From Chryseolinea sp. H1M3-3 (GTDB taxonomy: Bacteria; Bacteroidota; Bacteroidia; Cytophagales; Cyclobacteriaceae): a DNA stretch of 64,000 bases. Location: positions 1,188,730 through 1,252,729 of the forward strand of contig NZ_JARKMY010000002.1 in assembly GCF_029360725.1 (NCBI RefSeq). The letters run 5' to 3'. Of the stretch, positions 26,003 through 33,476 are shown piece by piece (the stretch's first letter is position 1; each line of letters begins with the position of its first letter). Both the position numbers and the translations under genes were made by a program. The notes beneath the pieces were generated by a model. It was not told where the DNA came from, searched no databases, and was given only the letters and a program-made list of their open reading frames with translations.

Positions 26003-26404
26003 ATGGATGTAAACAATATCACAAAGAACGTTCTTATGACTTCTTGCATACCTGTGATCCCCAGCGCTGATCTTGAGAAAAGTTTACGCTTTTGGGTAGA
26101 CGGACTCGGCCTTTCGGTAGACCGGGAAATGAGATATGAAGGCAAGTTGGTCGGCTGCATGGTTCACAATGAACATATTTACTGCTGGCTCAACAAGAGG
26201 GAAGGAACACCGATCAAACAAGAAGATTATGAAGGCATCAGGCTTTACTGGGCGCCGGTTAATATTCATCAGACACGCGAGCGTTTGAAGAGGCTTGGAT
26301 ATGACGTGTCTGAAATTGCCGAGAGAGACTATGGACAAACTGAGTTCTTCGTTACAGACGATGATGGTCACTCCCATTGTTTCGGGGTTGCTACAGAGGC
26401 ATAG
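26003..26404 (+). CDS. VOC-family protein, bleomycin-resistance-like
   Basis: 133-aa VOC protein of the Ble/glyoxalase type: start PVIPSADLEKSLRFWVDGLG, a middle IYCWLNKREGTP segment, RLYWAPVNIHQTRERLKRLG and the end TEFFVTDDDGHSHCFG. The first metal-site His is missing, as in bleomycin-binding members that sequester drug rather than catalyse. Binding of a glycopeptide-type or aromatic compound is possible but not demonstrated. ATG start; the 3' end overlaps a doubtful minus-strand frame. Confidence 0.85.
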   Translation: MDVNNITKNVLMTSCIPVIPSADLEKSLRFWVDGLGLSVDREMRYEGKLVGCMVHNEHIYCWLNKREGTPIKQEDYEGIRLYWAPVNIHQTRERLKRLGYDVSEIAERDYGQTEFFVTDDDGHSHCFGVATEA

Positions 26405-26753
26405 CAAATTTCCCAATTGTAAACTTCTCCTCAGGTCGCGCTTGATAATTTATTGTGCTCACCTTTATCTCCTCCCATGCCCGTAACTGCCGATTGACAA
26501 ATGTTAGCGATAAAGGGCTTATAAATTGATGAAGGGAGAATGTGAATATTTTGAAAAAATGGGTTGATCTACAGCAGTGGTGATAAAAGAATTTGTATCC
26601 ATGACTGTTTGTAAGCAAATTCTCAAGAACTAAGCACAGCTCACCGGTAAAAGTTGCGTGACTATTAGTGATGGTGAACATTCCAGGTGGGAAAGTGCGG
26701 ATTGGCTCTTCATCGATAAACAAGGAAGAAAGATAAAATAAAAAAGATTTCAA
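26391..26753 (-). CDS. Doubtful open frame, possible gene relic
   Basis: A 120-codon minus-strand frame with a TTG start, convergent with the VOC gene and lying in an otherwise empty 350-bp gap. The last third (SLTFVNRQLRAWEEIKVSTI, NYQARPEEKFTIGKFAMPL) looks protein-like and the first part less so. The frame runs upstream into a fragment of the intron-like repeat, so if it was a gene its start has been lost. No family recognised. It is reported because nothing else explains this stretch. Confidence 0.25.
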   Translation of the reverse strand: MKSFLFYLSSLFIDEEPIRTFPPGMFTITNSHATFTGELCLVLENLLTNSHGYKFFYHHCCRSTHFFKIFTFSLHQFISPLSLTFVNRQLRAWEEIKVSTINYQARPEEKFTIGKFAMPL

Positions 26754-26870
26754 AGGTGATTTCGCTAACGGTAGGTGTATTCTAACACGGGCGGTTTTCT
26801 AATTTAACAGCGTTCAAATTTTTGGTGTTTCATTCTACAACATATGAGCATAAGTCATTAATACATAAAT
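26753..26870 (+). mobile_element. Group II intron-like repeat, internal fragment
   Basis: GGTGATTTCGCTAACGGTAGGTGTATTCTAACAC, GGGCGGTTTTCTAATTTAACAGCGTTC and AGTCATTAAT follow the middle part of the repeat in the correct order. Neither the 5' hairpin nor domain V is present. It is the last clear copy of the family in the window. Confidence 0.5.
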
Positions 26871-26904
26871 TACGAACAATAGATATTTGTTAAGTACTCA
26901 GCCC

Positions 26905-27447
26905 ATGGTAAAAGAACGTGAGCAACTAAATGCCGAATGGGAAAAATTCCGGCATTTTTTTAAGCGCGAAGAGATTGCTGCCAGAACAATATTGTTAAAG
27001 GAAGGTAAGGTCTCTGAAAAAATGTTTTACATCGAGAAGGGATGTATCAGGTTATCTTTTAATAAGGATGGGAAGGACATTACATTTCAGTTTTTCTTTG
27101 AGGGTGAAGGGGTTTCATCGGCTGAGAGTTTTCGCAGCAACGAACCGAGCTTGTTCTCAATTGAAACGATTGAACCTTGCATCATTCATACACTGAACAA
27201 AAAAGATTATGCAATTATTATAGAGCGCTCCCCACTCATCAAACATGAACTGGAAGAACAGATCTTTCAGCGATTGATGTATTATCAAAAATTGTTTCTC
27301 TCAAGGATAAAAAACAGTCCGGAGGAAAGGTATAAAGAGTTGCTCAAACAAAGTCCCCACATCCTGCAACGGATACCCCAACATTATATAGCATCCTTTC
27401 TGGGAATTACGTCTGTGTCGCTAAGCCGAATCAGAAACAGGAAGTAG
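26905..27447 (+). CDS. Crp/Fnr-family transcriptional regulator
   Basis: About 180 aa: cyclic-nucleotide-binding-like beta-barrel (LLKEGKVSEKMFYIEKGCIR, ITFQFFFEGEGVSSAESFRS), dimer helix, and a C-terminal HTH (QHYIASFLGITSVSLSRIRN). The typical Bacteroidota Crp/Fnr-like group, whose ligand is usually not cAMP; the cAMP-contact Arg-Ser motif is not seen. A TTG at 26887 is also in frame; the ATG at 26905 is preferred. It is followed after 74 bp by an epoxide hydrolase gene, the probable target, as in many Bacteroidota crp-enzyme pairs. Confidence 0.85.
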   Translation: MVKEREQLNAEWEKFRHFFKREEIAARTILLKEGKVSEKMFYIEKGCIRLSFNKDGKDITFQFFFEGEGVSSAESFRSNEPSLFSIETIEPCIIHTLNKKDYAIIIERSPLIKHELEEQIFQRLMYYQKLFLSRIKNSPEERYKELLKQSPHILQRIPQHYIASFLGITSVSLSRIRNRK

Positions 27448-27521
27448 CATTTATTAACAATTGTTATCGTTTTAAGACACCATCACAAGCCAGCTTTGTT
27501 GCATAACAAAACCAAAAAGTG

Positions 27522-28709
27522 ATGAAACAATTTAAAATTCAAATTTCTAATGCTGAGATCAACGATCTGAATGAAAGACTATTAAAAACTCGATGGCCAG
27601 GTGAAATGATTAAGGAGGGGTGGAAAAAGGGCGCACCTGCAGATTATTTGAAAAGCCTGGTGGATTATTGGGTTAACAAATTTGACTGGCGAAAACAAGA
27701 AGCATTGCTAAATAAGTATCCTCAGTTTATAACTGAAATCGATGGCCAAAATATCCATTTCCTTCATATAAAATCCAGTAATCCCGATGCCACCCCGCTC
27801 ATGTTGATTCATGGCTGGCCGGGTTCCTTCGCGGATTTTGTAAACATCATTGAACCACTAACCAATCCGCTGATTGACAAGAAGAATGAAGTCCGCGCAT
27901 TTCATCTAATTATTCCGTCTATTCCAGGGTTTGGTTTTTCAACTCCGGTTAAAGAAAAAGGATGGAATATGTTTCGTATTGCGTCTGCCTTCACTGCCCT
28001 GATGGAGCAATTAGGATATGAAAAATTCGCCGTTCACGGTGGGGATATGGGCGCCGGGATAACCAGTATCATGTCGGCATTGGGTGCACACAAACTCATT
28101 GGAACTCATGTGAATACTGATTTTTACGCGGTGGCCGGACTGGGTATGTTTCCATCGGATACTTCATTTTTATCTGATATGGAAAAGCCACGGCTGGAAC
28201 GCATGAAAGAATATAAGAAGAATGGTACTGCCTATCTCGAAATACAATCGACAAGACCACAAACAATTGCATATTCACTGTCGGACAGTCCGGTAGGACA
28301 ACTGGCATGGATAATTGAAAAATATAAGGAATGGTCGGATGAAGACAAGGAGTTGCCAGAAGAGGCTATGAATATAGATCAGATGTTGACGACTGTATCG
28401 TTGTACTGGTTTAATAAAATCGGTGCTTCCAGTGCGGAAATGTTGTATGAAAATATGAGCATGGCTTTCAACTGGGGCACAGACAGTGGTGCGAATGAAT
28501 CCAGTCAATGGACACCACCAAAGGTGCGATCTGGCATGACCGTCTTTGGAAAACGTGCCGATGAATCACTCTTTAAAAAACTCTTATCCCTTACGAGAGA
28601 GCCAGATTGGTATGTGTTTCACGAAAAAGGCGGACATTTTCCAGCCATGGAAGTTCCCGACTTGTTAGTAAAAGACCTTAGGGATTTTTTCAGTCTGCCT
28701 AAAGTATAA
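27522..28709 (+). CDS. Epoxide hydrolase (EHN/alpha-beta hydrolase)
   Basis: 395 aa. Residues 1-110 form the EHN domain (FKIQISNAEINDLNERLLKT RWPGE). The alpha/beta-hydrolase core follows, with the oxyanion motif HGWPGS, the nucleophile Asp in HGGDMGAGI (around residue 172) and the catalytic His in EKGGHFPAMEVP near the end. Cytoplasmic. The enzyme opens epoxides to diols through an alkyl-enzyme ester, a detoxification role; substrate unknown. A GTG three bases earlier is also in frame. Probable operon with the Crp/Fnr gene. The stop codon lies in TATAAATAAGGCG, which resembles the 5' edge of the intron-like repeat. Confidence 0.9.
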   Translation: MKQFKIQISNAEINDLNERLLKTRWPGEMIKEGWKKGAPADYLKSLVDYWVNKFDWRKQEALLNKYPQFITEIDGQNIHFLHIKSSNPDATPLMLIHGWPGSFADFVNIIEPLTNPLIDKKNEVRAFHLIIPSIPGFGFSTPVKEKGWNMFRIASAFTALMEQLGYEKFAVHGGDMGAGITSIMSALGAHKLIGTHVNTDFYAVAGLGMFPSDTSFLSDMEKPRLERMKEYKKNGTAYLEIQSTRPQTIAYSLSDSPVGQLAWIIEKYKEWSDEDKELPEEAMNIDQMLTTVSLYWFNKIGASSAEMLYENMSMAFNWGTDSGANESSQWTPPKVRSGMTVFGKRADESLFKKLLSLTREPDWYVFHEKGGHFPAMEVPDLLVKDLRDFFSLPKV

Positions 28710-28955
28710 ATAAGGCGTTTCCTTGGCCGGAGGGACCGAACATGAAGTCGTTGTTGGACCAGAGCGTCTGTGGCGGTATGATTAAGATGGGAACCATGCG
28801 GCAGCTTAGGTAAAGTGCAAATTTTCAAGTTTAGTTTCCCTAATTCGTTCGGTAACGTGCACAAGTGTGACGCGCTCCCAAACCTAAGTTGCCGCTTCAA
28901 GAGCCTGACCACAACGATGTTTAAATAAGATCATTTATTATTTCCACACCAACGA
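28706..28955. repeat. Weak intron-repeat traces plus palindromic element, copy iv
   Basis: AATAAGGCGTTTCCTTGGCC...GAACATGAAGTC (28706-28745) resembles the 5' hairpin of the intron-like repeat with many changes. A palindrome follows: GCGGCAGCTTAGG (28798-28810) against CCTAAGTTGCCGC (28883-28895), 12 of 13 positions complementary. GATCATTTATTATTTCC near 28930 resembles another block of the repeat. 28956-29118 shows no gene. Confidence 0.4.
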
Positions 28956-29118
28956 CCACACGCTGTCACGACTAAAAATTCTTGGCGAAAACAAGCGTTC
29001 AACTTTCCATTTACTTCCGTGAACCAAAAATGAACCAAACATGACTTCGATTTGGGCAGTTGAAATTCACTGTGTCCTCCAAATTGCAGGACATCTTCAA
29101 ACCAAAAATTAAAGGAAA

Positions 29119-30501
29119 ATGAAAAAGATTGTGGTAATCCTGTTACTGTTATTTGCGGGAATTGATTCAAGCGCCCAGAAGGGGGCTATCCAGATGAAAG
29201 CCGGGAATTTTGATTTCAAGGCAGGTACCGTTGAATTTCTTACTTATAAAGGTCGGCAAAGTATGAAGCTTGCTGCTAACTCGGGGCAGGTTGTCATCAA
29301 AGATATGAATTTCAAAAACGGTATTATCGAATTTGACGTAGAGTCTATTCTTCCTGGCTTTGCGCAGTCAGTCTACTTTCACCGCAAAGATGAAAAGGAA
29401 CAGGAAATTGTTTACCTGCGCGTGACAAAAATAGGAGATAAGCTCGCGAATGAAGCCATTCAATACGCGCCATATTTTGATGGCGTGAACATGTGGGACA
29501 TGTACCCACAATACCAGGCTCCCGCGCCGATCAAGAAAGATGATTGGAATCACATGAAGTTGGTGATCCATGGCAAGAGAATGCGGGTATATGTTAACGA
29601 CGTCTCAAGGCCCGTACTGGAAATTCCGCAACTTGAGGGCAACCTTACCGAAGGTACGATTGCTTTCGATGGTGCAGGTTATATTTCCAATTTAGTGGTC
29701 CGGCCCAATGAAACGGATGGGCTGAGTGCCGAAGCCGCACCTGACCTAACGGACCACCGGTCAAATTATATCAGAACCTGGGCAGTTACACAGCCGGAGT
29801 TGTTGGAAACTGGAAGAGAAGTGACTACCGAAAATTTGCCGGACGACAGGTTGTTCAAACAAAACATTCGCGCCGAACGGGAGGGATTAGTCAATCTCAC
29901 CCGCAAATATGGCATGAATGAAAAAAGAAAAGTAATCTGGTTGAAAGCAGTCATAGAAAGCGCTATTGATCAGCCCAATAGTCTTGACATTGGATTCAGT
30001 GATGAGGTCTGGATCTTTCTGAACAACAGCTTGCTGAGTGTTGATAAAAATCTTTTCCAACATCAAATCCTGAAATATCCGAAAGGCCGGATTTCCATCG
30101 AAAATGCAAAAATTCCGCTACGATTAAAAAAAGGTACGAATGAACTGGCGATTGCCGTGGCCAATGATTTTTACGGCTGGGGTATTATCGTCAGACTTCA
30201 AAGTACTGATAACATTCTTTCAATAGAGCCGTATGTTCCGGCACCAGAGGTCGCCATTGAAAACATCGCGCTTTACCTTGGAGAATATAAAACTACCGCT
30301 GTCCCTTTTACTTTAAAATTTACGGAGCAGAACGGTCAACTCGTTGGTAAGACATCGAACGAAAATACATTCGGACTTAATTACAGAGGCAATCACGAGT
30401 TTGAAAATAAAACTGCTAATCTGAAAATTGTTTTTATGCCGAAAGAAAACAAACTTTTCTTTAAGCCCGGCGATCAGCTATATGAGTTTACCAGGCAATA
30501 A
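29119..30501 (+). CDS. Secreted LamG-like (concanavalin-type) domain protein
   Basis: 460 aa, signal peptide MKKIVVILLLLFAGIDSSAQ. Residues about 25-200 form a jelly-roll of the 3-keto-disaccharide-hydrolase/LamG kind (NFKNGIIEFDVES, YFHRKDEKEQEIVYLRVTK, MRVYVNDVSRPVLEIPQLEG). A second beta-rich region contains LDIGFSDEVWIFLNNSLLSV (carbohydrate-binding-like), followed by a short C-terminal lipocalin-like part ending QLYEFTRQ. Related in fold to the product of the 30873 gene. Binding or cleavage of a glycan is possible; catalytic residues are not identifiable. Confidence 0.7.
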   Translation: MKKIVVILLLLFAGIDSSAQKGAIQMKAGNFDFKAGTVEFLTYKGRQSMKLAANSGQVVIKDMNFKNGIIEFDVESILPGFAQSVYFHRKDEKEQEIVYLRVTKIGDKLANEAIQYAPYFDGVNMWDMYPQYQAPAPIKKDDWNHMKLVIHGKRMRVYVNDVSRPVLEIPQLEGNLTEGTIAFDGAGYISNLVVRPNETDGLSAEAAPDLTDHRSNYIRTWAVTQPELLETGREVTTENLPDDRLFKQNIRAEREGLVNLTRKYGMNEKRKVIWLKAVIESAIDQPNSLDIGFSDEVWIFLNNSLLSVDKNLFQHQILKYPKGRISIENAKIPLRLKKGTNELAIAVANDFYGWGIIVRLQSTDNILSIEPYVPAPEVAIENIALYLGEYKTTAVPFTLKFTEQNGQLVGKTSNENTFGLNYRGNHEFENKTANLKIVFMPKENKLFFKPGDQLYEFTRQ

Positions 30502-30575
30502 AACATTTTGAGCCATTCGTTTGATTGATTGTGACGATAAACCAATCGAGTTAACCAACGAAGCGATATCTACCC

Positions 30576-30606
30576 AAAAAAAAGCCGGTGATCAGCGGCT
30601 TTTTTT
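30576..30606 (+). terminator. Rho-independent-type terminator
   Basis: AGCCG (30583-30587) pairs with CGGCT (30596-30600), extended by an A-run on the left and a T-run (30600-30606) on the right. It lies 75 bp after the 29119 gene and works in either direction by symmetry. Confidence 0.7.
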
Positions 30607-30652
30607 GATGGGATGGACTTCCTCTTAAATATTTTTGGTTCAATTTTATTGA

Positions 30653-30868
30653 ATGGCAAACCTTCCGGAAGAAAAGCTTAAGGAAAATGGCAAATCCGGT
30701 AGAATCACACGACACAAATTAGAAGCTGACCTTTCGTACGTTAAGAAGATTGTGCTTAGACTTGTCCGTCCGTTTGGTACACACCAGAGCCTCGCCACCC
30801 AATCCCTATCTGTGATCACGCGACATACAAGCTATAAAGTTAAGGCAAGAGCTAAATTGGCTTCTTAA
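30653..30868 (+). CDS. Doubtful small basic ORF, 71 codons
   Basis: Lysine/arginine-rich frame (MANLPEEKLKENGKSGRITR and on) between a terminator and a convergent gene. Composition is odd and there is no family or ribosome binding signal. It is recorded because it is the only frame in the gap; it may not be translated. Confidence 0.2.
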   Translation: MANLPEEKLKENGKSGRITRHKLEADLSYVKKIVLRLVRPFGTHQSLATQSLSVITRHTSYKVKARAKLAS

Positions 30869-30872
30869 GGTA

Positions 30873-31571
30873 TTAACGTTTATCAATCTTTAAATCCTTA
30901 AAATATCCGATGGTACCAATATCTACCCATAATGCGATTGCACCATGCGTTGTTTTTCCTTTCAACTTATCAACCACAAATGTTGAATATTTTGAATCAT
31001 TGATGTACATATATGCTTTTTCCCCATTCACTTCAATTCGCATAGTGATCCATTCGTTTAAGTCGACAGGGGCGGTCGTTTCGTACTTGCCCGGTGCCTC
31101 TTTTCTTAAAGTCTCAAACTTAAAATCGGGATAAGAATAATATTGTACGGTACGATTCCTGGCTAATTGATTGTCTGATCGTCCGACCCTGGGCCGGAGA
31201 TAAATGGATTCGAATTCCGTGTCATTTTCACTGATTCTAAAGGCAACTCCGATGAATCCCTGAGCGCGTTGGAATGGAGAAGGGTTTTGAATTTGACTCA
31301 GCATCTTCACTTCGATTGTCCCATTCTCAAAATCCAGATCCATTAACTTGACATACGTTGGTTCGTCCACGGTTGCTTCTAAACGATTAACATCAAAAGG
31401 CAAGGCTTTCAAATCTCTTTCAACCTTGATAACATCTTCTCCATTGAACTTAACAACGGATGCAGTAACATTTTTCAATTCAAAGTTTTGCTCTTGAAAA
31501 ACAATTTTCTGACTCGAGGCACTGAGCGCACAAAAGTTCAACACAAAGAGAACAAAAAATGACATCTTCAT
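30873..31571 (-). CDS. Secreted LamG-like domain protein
   Basis: 232 aa; signal peptide MKMSFFVLFVLNFCALSASS, then Q. One jelly-roll domain fills the mature protein: LDFENGTIEVKMLSQ, AQGFIGVAFRISENDTEFES, YLRPRVGRSD, WITMRIEVNGEKAYMYINDS and the terminal GTIGYFKDLKI strand. This is the DUF1080/LamG-like arrangement and is recognisably similar to the first domain of the 29119 protein on the opposite strand. Probably envelope-located glycan binding. Catalytic residues cannot be named. It is third after crp and the reductase-like gene on the same strand, 23 bp from the latter. Confidence 0.7.
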   Translation of the reverse strand: MKMSFFVLFVLNFCALSASSQKIVFQEQNFELKNVTASVVKFNGEDVIKVERDLKALPFDVNRLEATVDEPTYVKLMDLDFENGTIEVKMLSQIQNPSPFQRAQGFIGVAFRISENDTEFESIYLRPRVGRSDNQLARNRTVQYYSYPDFKFETLRKEAPGKYETTAPVDLNEWITMRIEVNGEKAYMYINDSKYSTFVVDKLKGKTTHGAIALWVDIGTIGYFKDLKIDKR

Positions 31572-31594
31572 AGGAATTCAGGTTTTTGGTGAAA

Positions 31595-32248
31595 CTAAAC
31601 AGCCAGTTTTAATTCGGATTTTGTAATCGGCTTGCCAATCGCGCCAAACTCATGCAATTCGCCAAATACTTCAATGCGAATCGACTGATTTATACCTCCT
31701 ATACGCACAGGTTCGAATCCGCTATCTTTAATTAACGCTTCAATCTGTGCATCAATGGTGTTGTCATCCGTGGCATAAAATAGAACAGCCGCATCGGGCT
31801 TTTGGTATGCTGCACTTGCCAATGAACCAGCACCGAGCGTACCGAATGCCTTTGCTAATTTAGCGCCTTTGGGAAGTAAGCCAGCGATAATTTGCCCGGC
31901 CGATTCTTCAGCACCAATAATTTTTTTGAACCCACCCTTGCCATCCGGTGCAATTGGGTTAGATGGATCAACGATGATCTTCCCCTGTAACTCTGCAGCA
32001 TATGTAGCGATTAGTTCCTGAATGGTGCTGAACCACACTGCCAGTATTATGATGTCTGCTTCTTTGATGGCCGTTGCAACTTCCGCAGCTTTAGCAAGGC
32101 CTCCCAATTGATTCGCGAATGTTTTGGCATCTTCCAGTTTATGACTCGCTACAATTATTTCGCGATTTCCATTTACAAGGTTTGACGCAACCACTTTTCC
32201 GATGTTTCCCAAGCCGATAATGGCTACTGTTGATTTGTTAGTTGACAT
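31595..32248 (-). CDS. NADPH-dependent F420 reductase-like protein
   Basis: 217 aa, soluble. N-terminal Rossmann motif GLGNIG (VAIIGLGNIGKVV), then a strand with Ser-His (IIVASHKLEDAK) favouring NADP(H), the DPSNPIAPDGKG loop and a C-terminal helical cap (AVLFYATDDNTIDAQIEALI, KDSGFEPVRIGG). These fit the F420H2:NADP oxidoreductase-like (NAD(P)-binding) family. In Bacteroidota, which generally lack F420, members probably act on other substrates. The open frame extends to 32323, but the ATG at 32248 matches the family start. Encoded after a Crp/Fnr gene on the same strand. Confidence 0.85.
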   Translation of the reverse strand: MSTNKSTVAIIGLGNIGKVVASNLVNGNREIIVASHKLEDAKTFANQLGGLAKAAEVATAIKEADIIILAVWFSTIQELIATYAAELQGKIIVDPSNPIAPDGKGGFKKIIGAEESAGQIIAGLLPKGAKLAKAFGTLGAGSLASAAYQKPDAAVLFYATDDNTIDAQIEALIKDSGFEPVRIGGINQSIRIEVFGELHEFGAIGKPITKSELKLAV

Positions 32249-32381
32249 ATACTTATTCTTTTTCGTTTTGTTGATCGATAATTTGTTGACACAAAGGAAC
32301 GTCAAACACCGAGGTCGCACCAATGACCTGGTTTAAGAAAAAGTATTGATCTGGTTTAAGATTATCCCGATATCCAGATAG

Positions 32382-32993
32382 CTATCGTATGTCGTTTTTG
32401 GCGATACGTGCTCTTATGCGACTCAGAAATTCGGGGGTGACACCAAGATATGAAGCAATTTGTACTTGCGACAAACGGTTAAGAAGGTGAGGATATGTTT
32501 CCAAAAATAACTGGTAACGCTCTTCAGCGGTAGAACTAAATAGCTGACCAATCCGGTCTTGTTGTTGCATGAAATGGTTTTCCAATAATACCCTGAAAAT
32601 GCGATCAAATTTTGGCGCCTTTACATATAAGTCAATTAAATCATTGTAAGTGATTCTTAAAACGACAGTGTCTTCCAGAGCATCAATATCAAGGACAGAC
32701 TTTGTTCTTTTATGAAAACTAGTAAGATCAAGCATCCAATAGTTTTCAGTTGCAAATTGCAAAATGTGGTAGACACCTTTTTCATCTACTTTAAAGAGCC
32801 TCAGGCAACCACGCACCACAAAGTTAAAATATTCGCAAACGTCTCCGTGCTGAAGAACGAATTGCTTTTTCAAAAACAAGTGTGGATGAAATTTCGATTG
32901 GACCAACTCTTTCTCGGTCTGATTCAAAGGAATGAGTTTGTTGAAATATTCAAGTAAAGGTTGCGATGTGGCGATTTGAGAAGTATTATGCAT
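32382..32993 (-). CDS. Crp/Fnr-family transcriptional regulator
   Basis: 203 aa: cNMP-like barrel (LFLKKQFVLQHGDVCEYFNF, VVRGCLRLF), long central helix and C-terminal HTH (LSQVQIASYLGVTPEFLSRI). It resembles the regulator at 26905 in size and style. It lies 133 bp upstream of the F420-reductase-like gene, same strand, a common one-regulator/one-enzyme arrangement, so control of that gene is likely. No ligand-contact residues for cAMP are evident. The divergent 230 bp to 33224 has no clear operator. Confidence 0.85.
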   Translation of the reverse strand: MHNTSQIATSQPLLEYFNKLIPLNQTEKELVQSKFHPHLFLKKQFVLQHGDVCEYFNFVVRGCLRLFKVDEKGVYHILQFATENYWMLDLTSFHKRTKSVLDIDALEDTVVLRITYNDLIDLYVKAPKFDRIFRVLLENHFMQQQDRIGQLFSSTAEERYQLFLETYPHLLNRLSQVQIASYLGVTPEFLSRIRARIAKNDIR

Positions 32994-33224
32994 CTGGTTA
33001 AGTAAATCAGTAAACCAAAGATAATCAAGTTACGAGATTTGATCTCCAGGTTGCTGAATAGGAATAAATTCAGCAGGCTTCTATTGAGCATATTTCGATA
33101 TATTTGATGAAGCAGATTAAATGCGTTTGCATTGGCGTTGGGGATTCTTGCCATCGAACCAATTGTGTGACTTTATGGACAGCGACAGAACAGTTTTTTA
33201 TACTTTTAAATATCTCCCATTGCC

Positions 33225-33476
33225 ATGGGACTTTTTTTTATCACGGCTCCGCTAATCGCACATTTAAATCCCGAGAATTCAACGTTTAACGGAGAACCTG
33301 GAGCGCCGGATTTTTCGACAACGGTGATTTTTATTTTAATTGGAATGCTTATGGGACTTATACCTTTTTTGTACATGGACAAGCTGGTTATCGTTGAGCT
33401 AAATAATCAGCGTATAAAGATTATTCAAGGTGATCGGTCAGCTAAAAACAACATTGCGGTAGACAATGAAAATTGA
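33225..33476 (+). CDS. Small membrane protein, possibly truncated
   Basis: 83 aa with a hydrophobic start, one clear membrane segment (TTVIFILIGMLMGLIPFLYM) and a short basic tail. The frame is blocked by a stop at 33207, so no longer form exists. Family unknown. The last 11 bp overlap the start of the BtrH-like gene, which argues for translation coupling and that it is real. It may also be the tail of a formerly longer gene. Confidence 0.45.
   Translation: MGLFFITAPLIAHLNPENSTFNGEPGAPDFSTTVIFILIGMLMGLIPFLYMDKLVIVELNNQRIKIIQGDRSAKNNIAVDNEN

Noticed and set aside
4017-28955. Integron attC sites and cassette array in the strict sense
   Set aside because: Some elements end in GTTRRRY-like strings, but the complementary RYYYAAC box and inner L boxes are missing, and no integrase gene is in the window.
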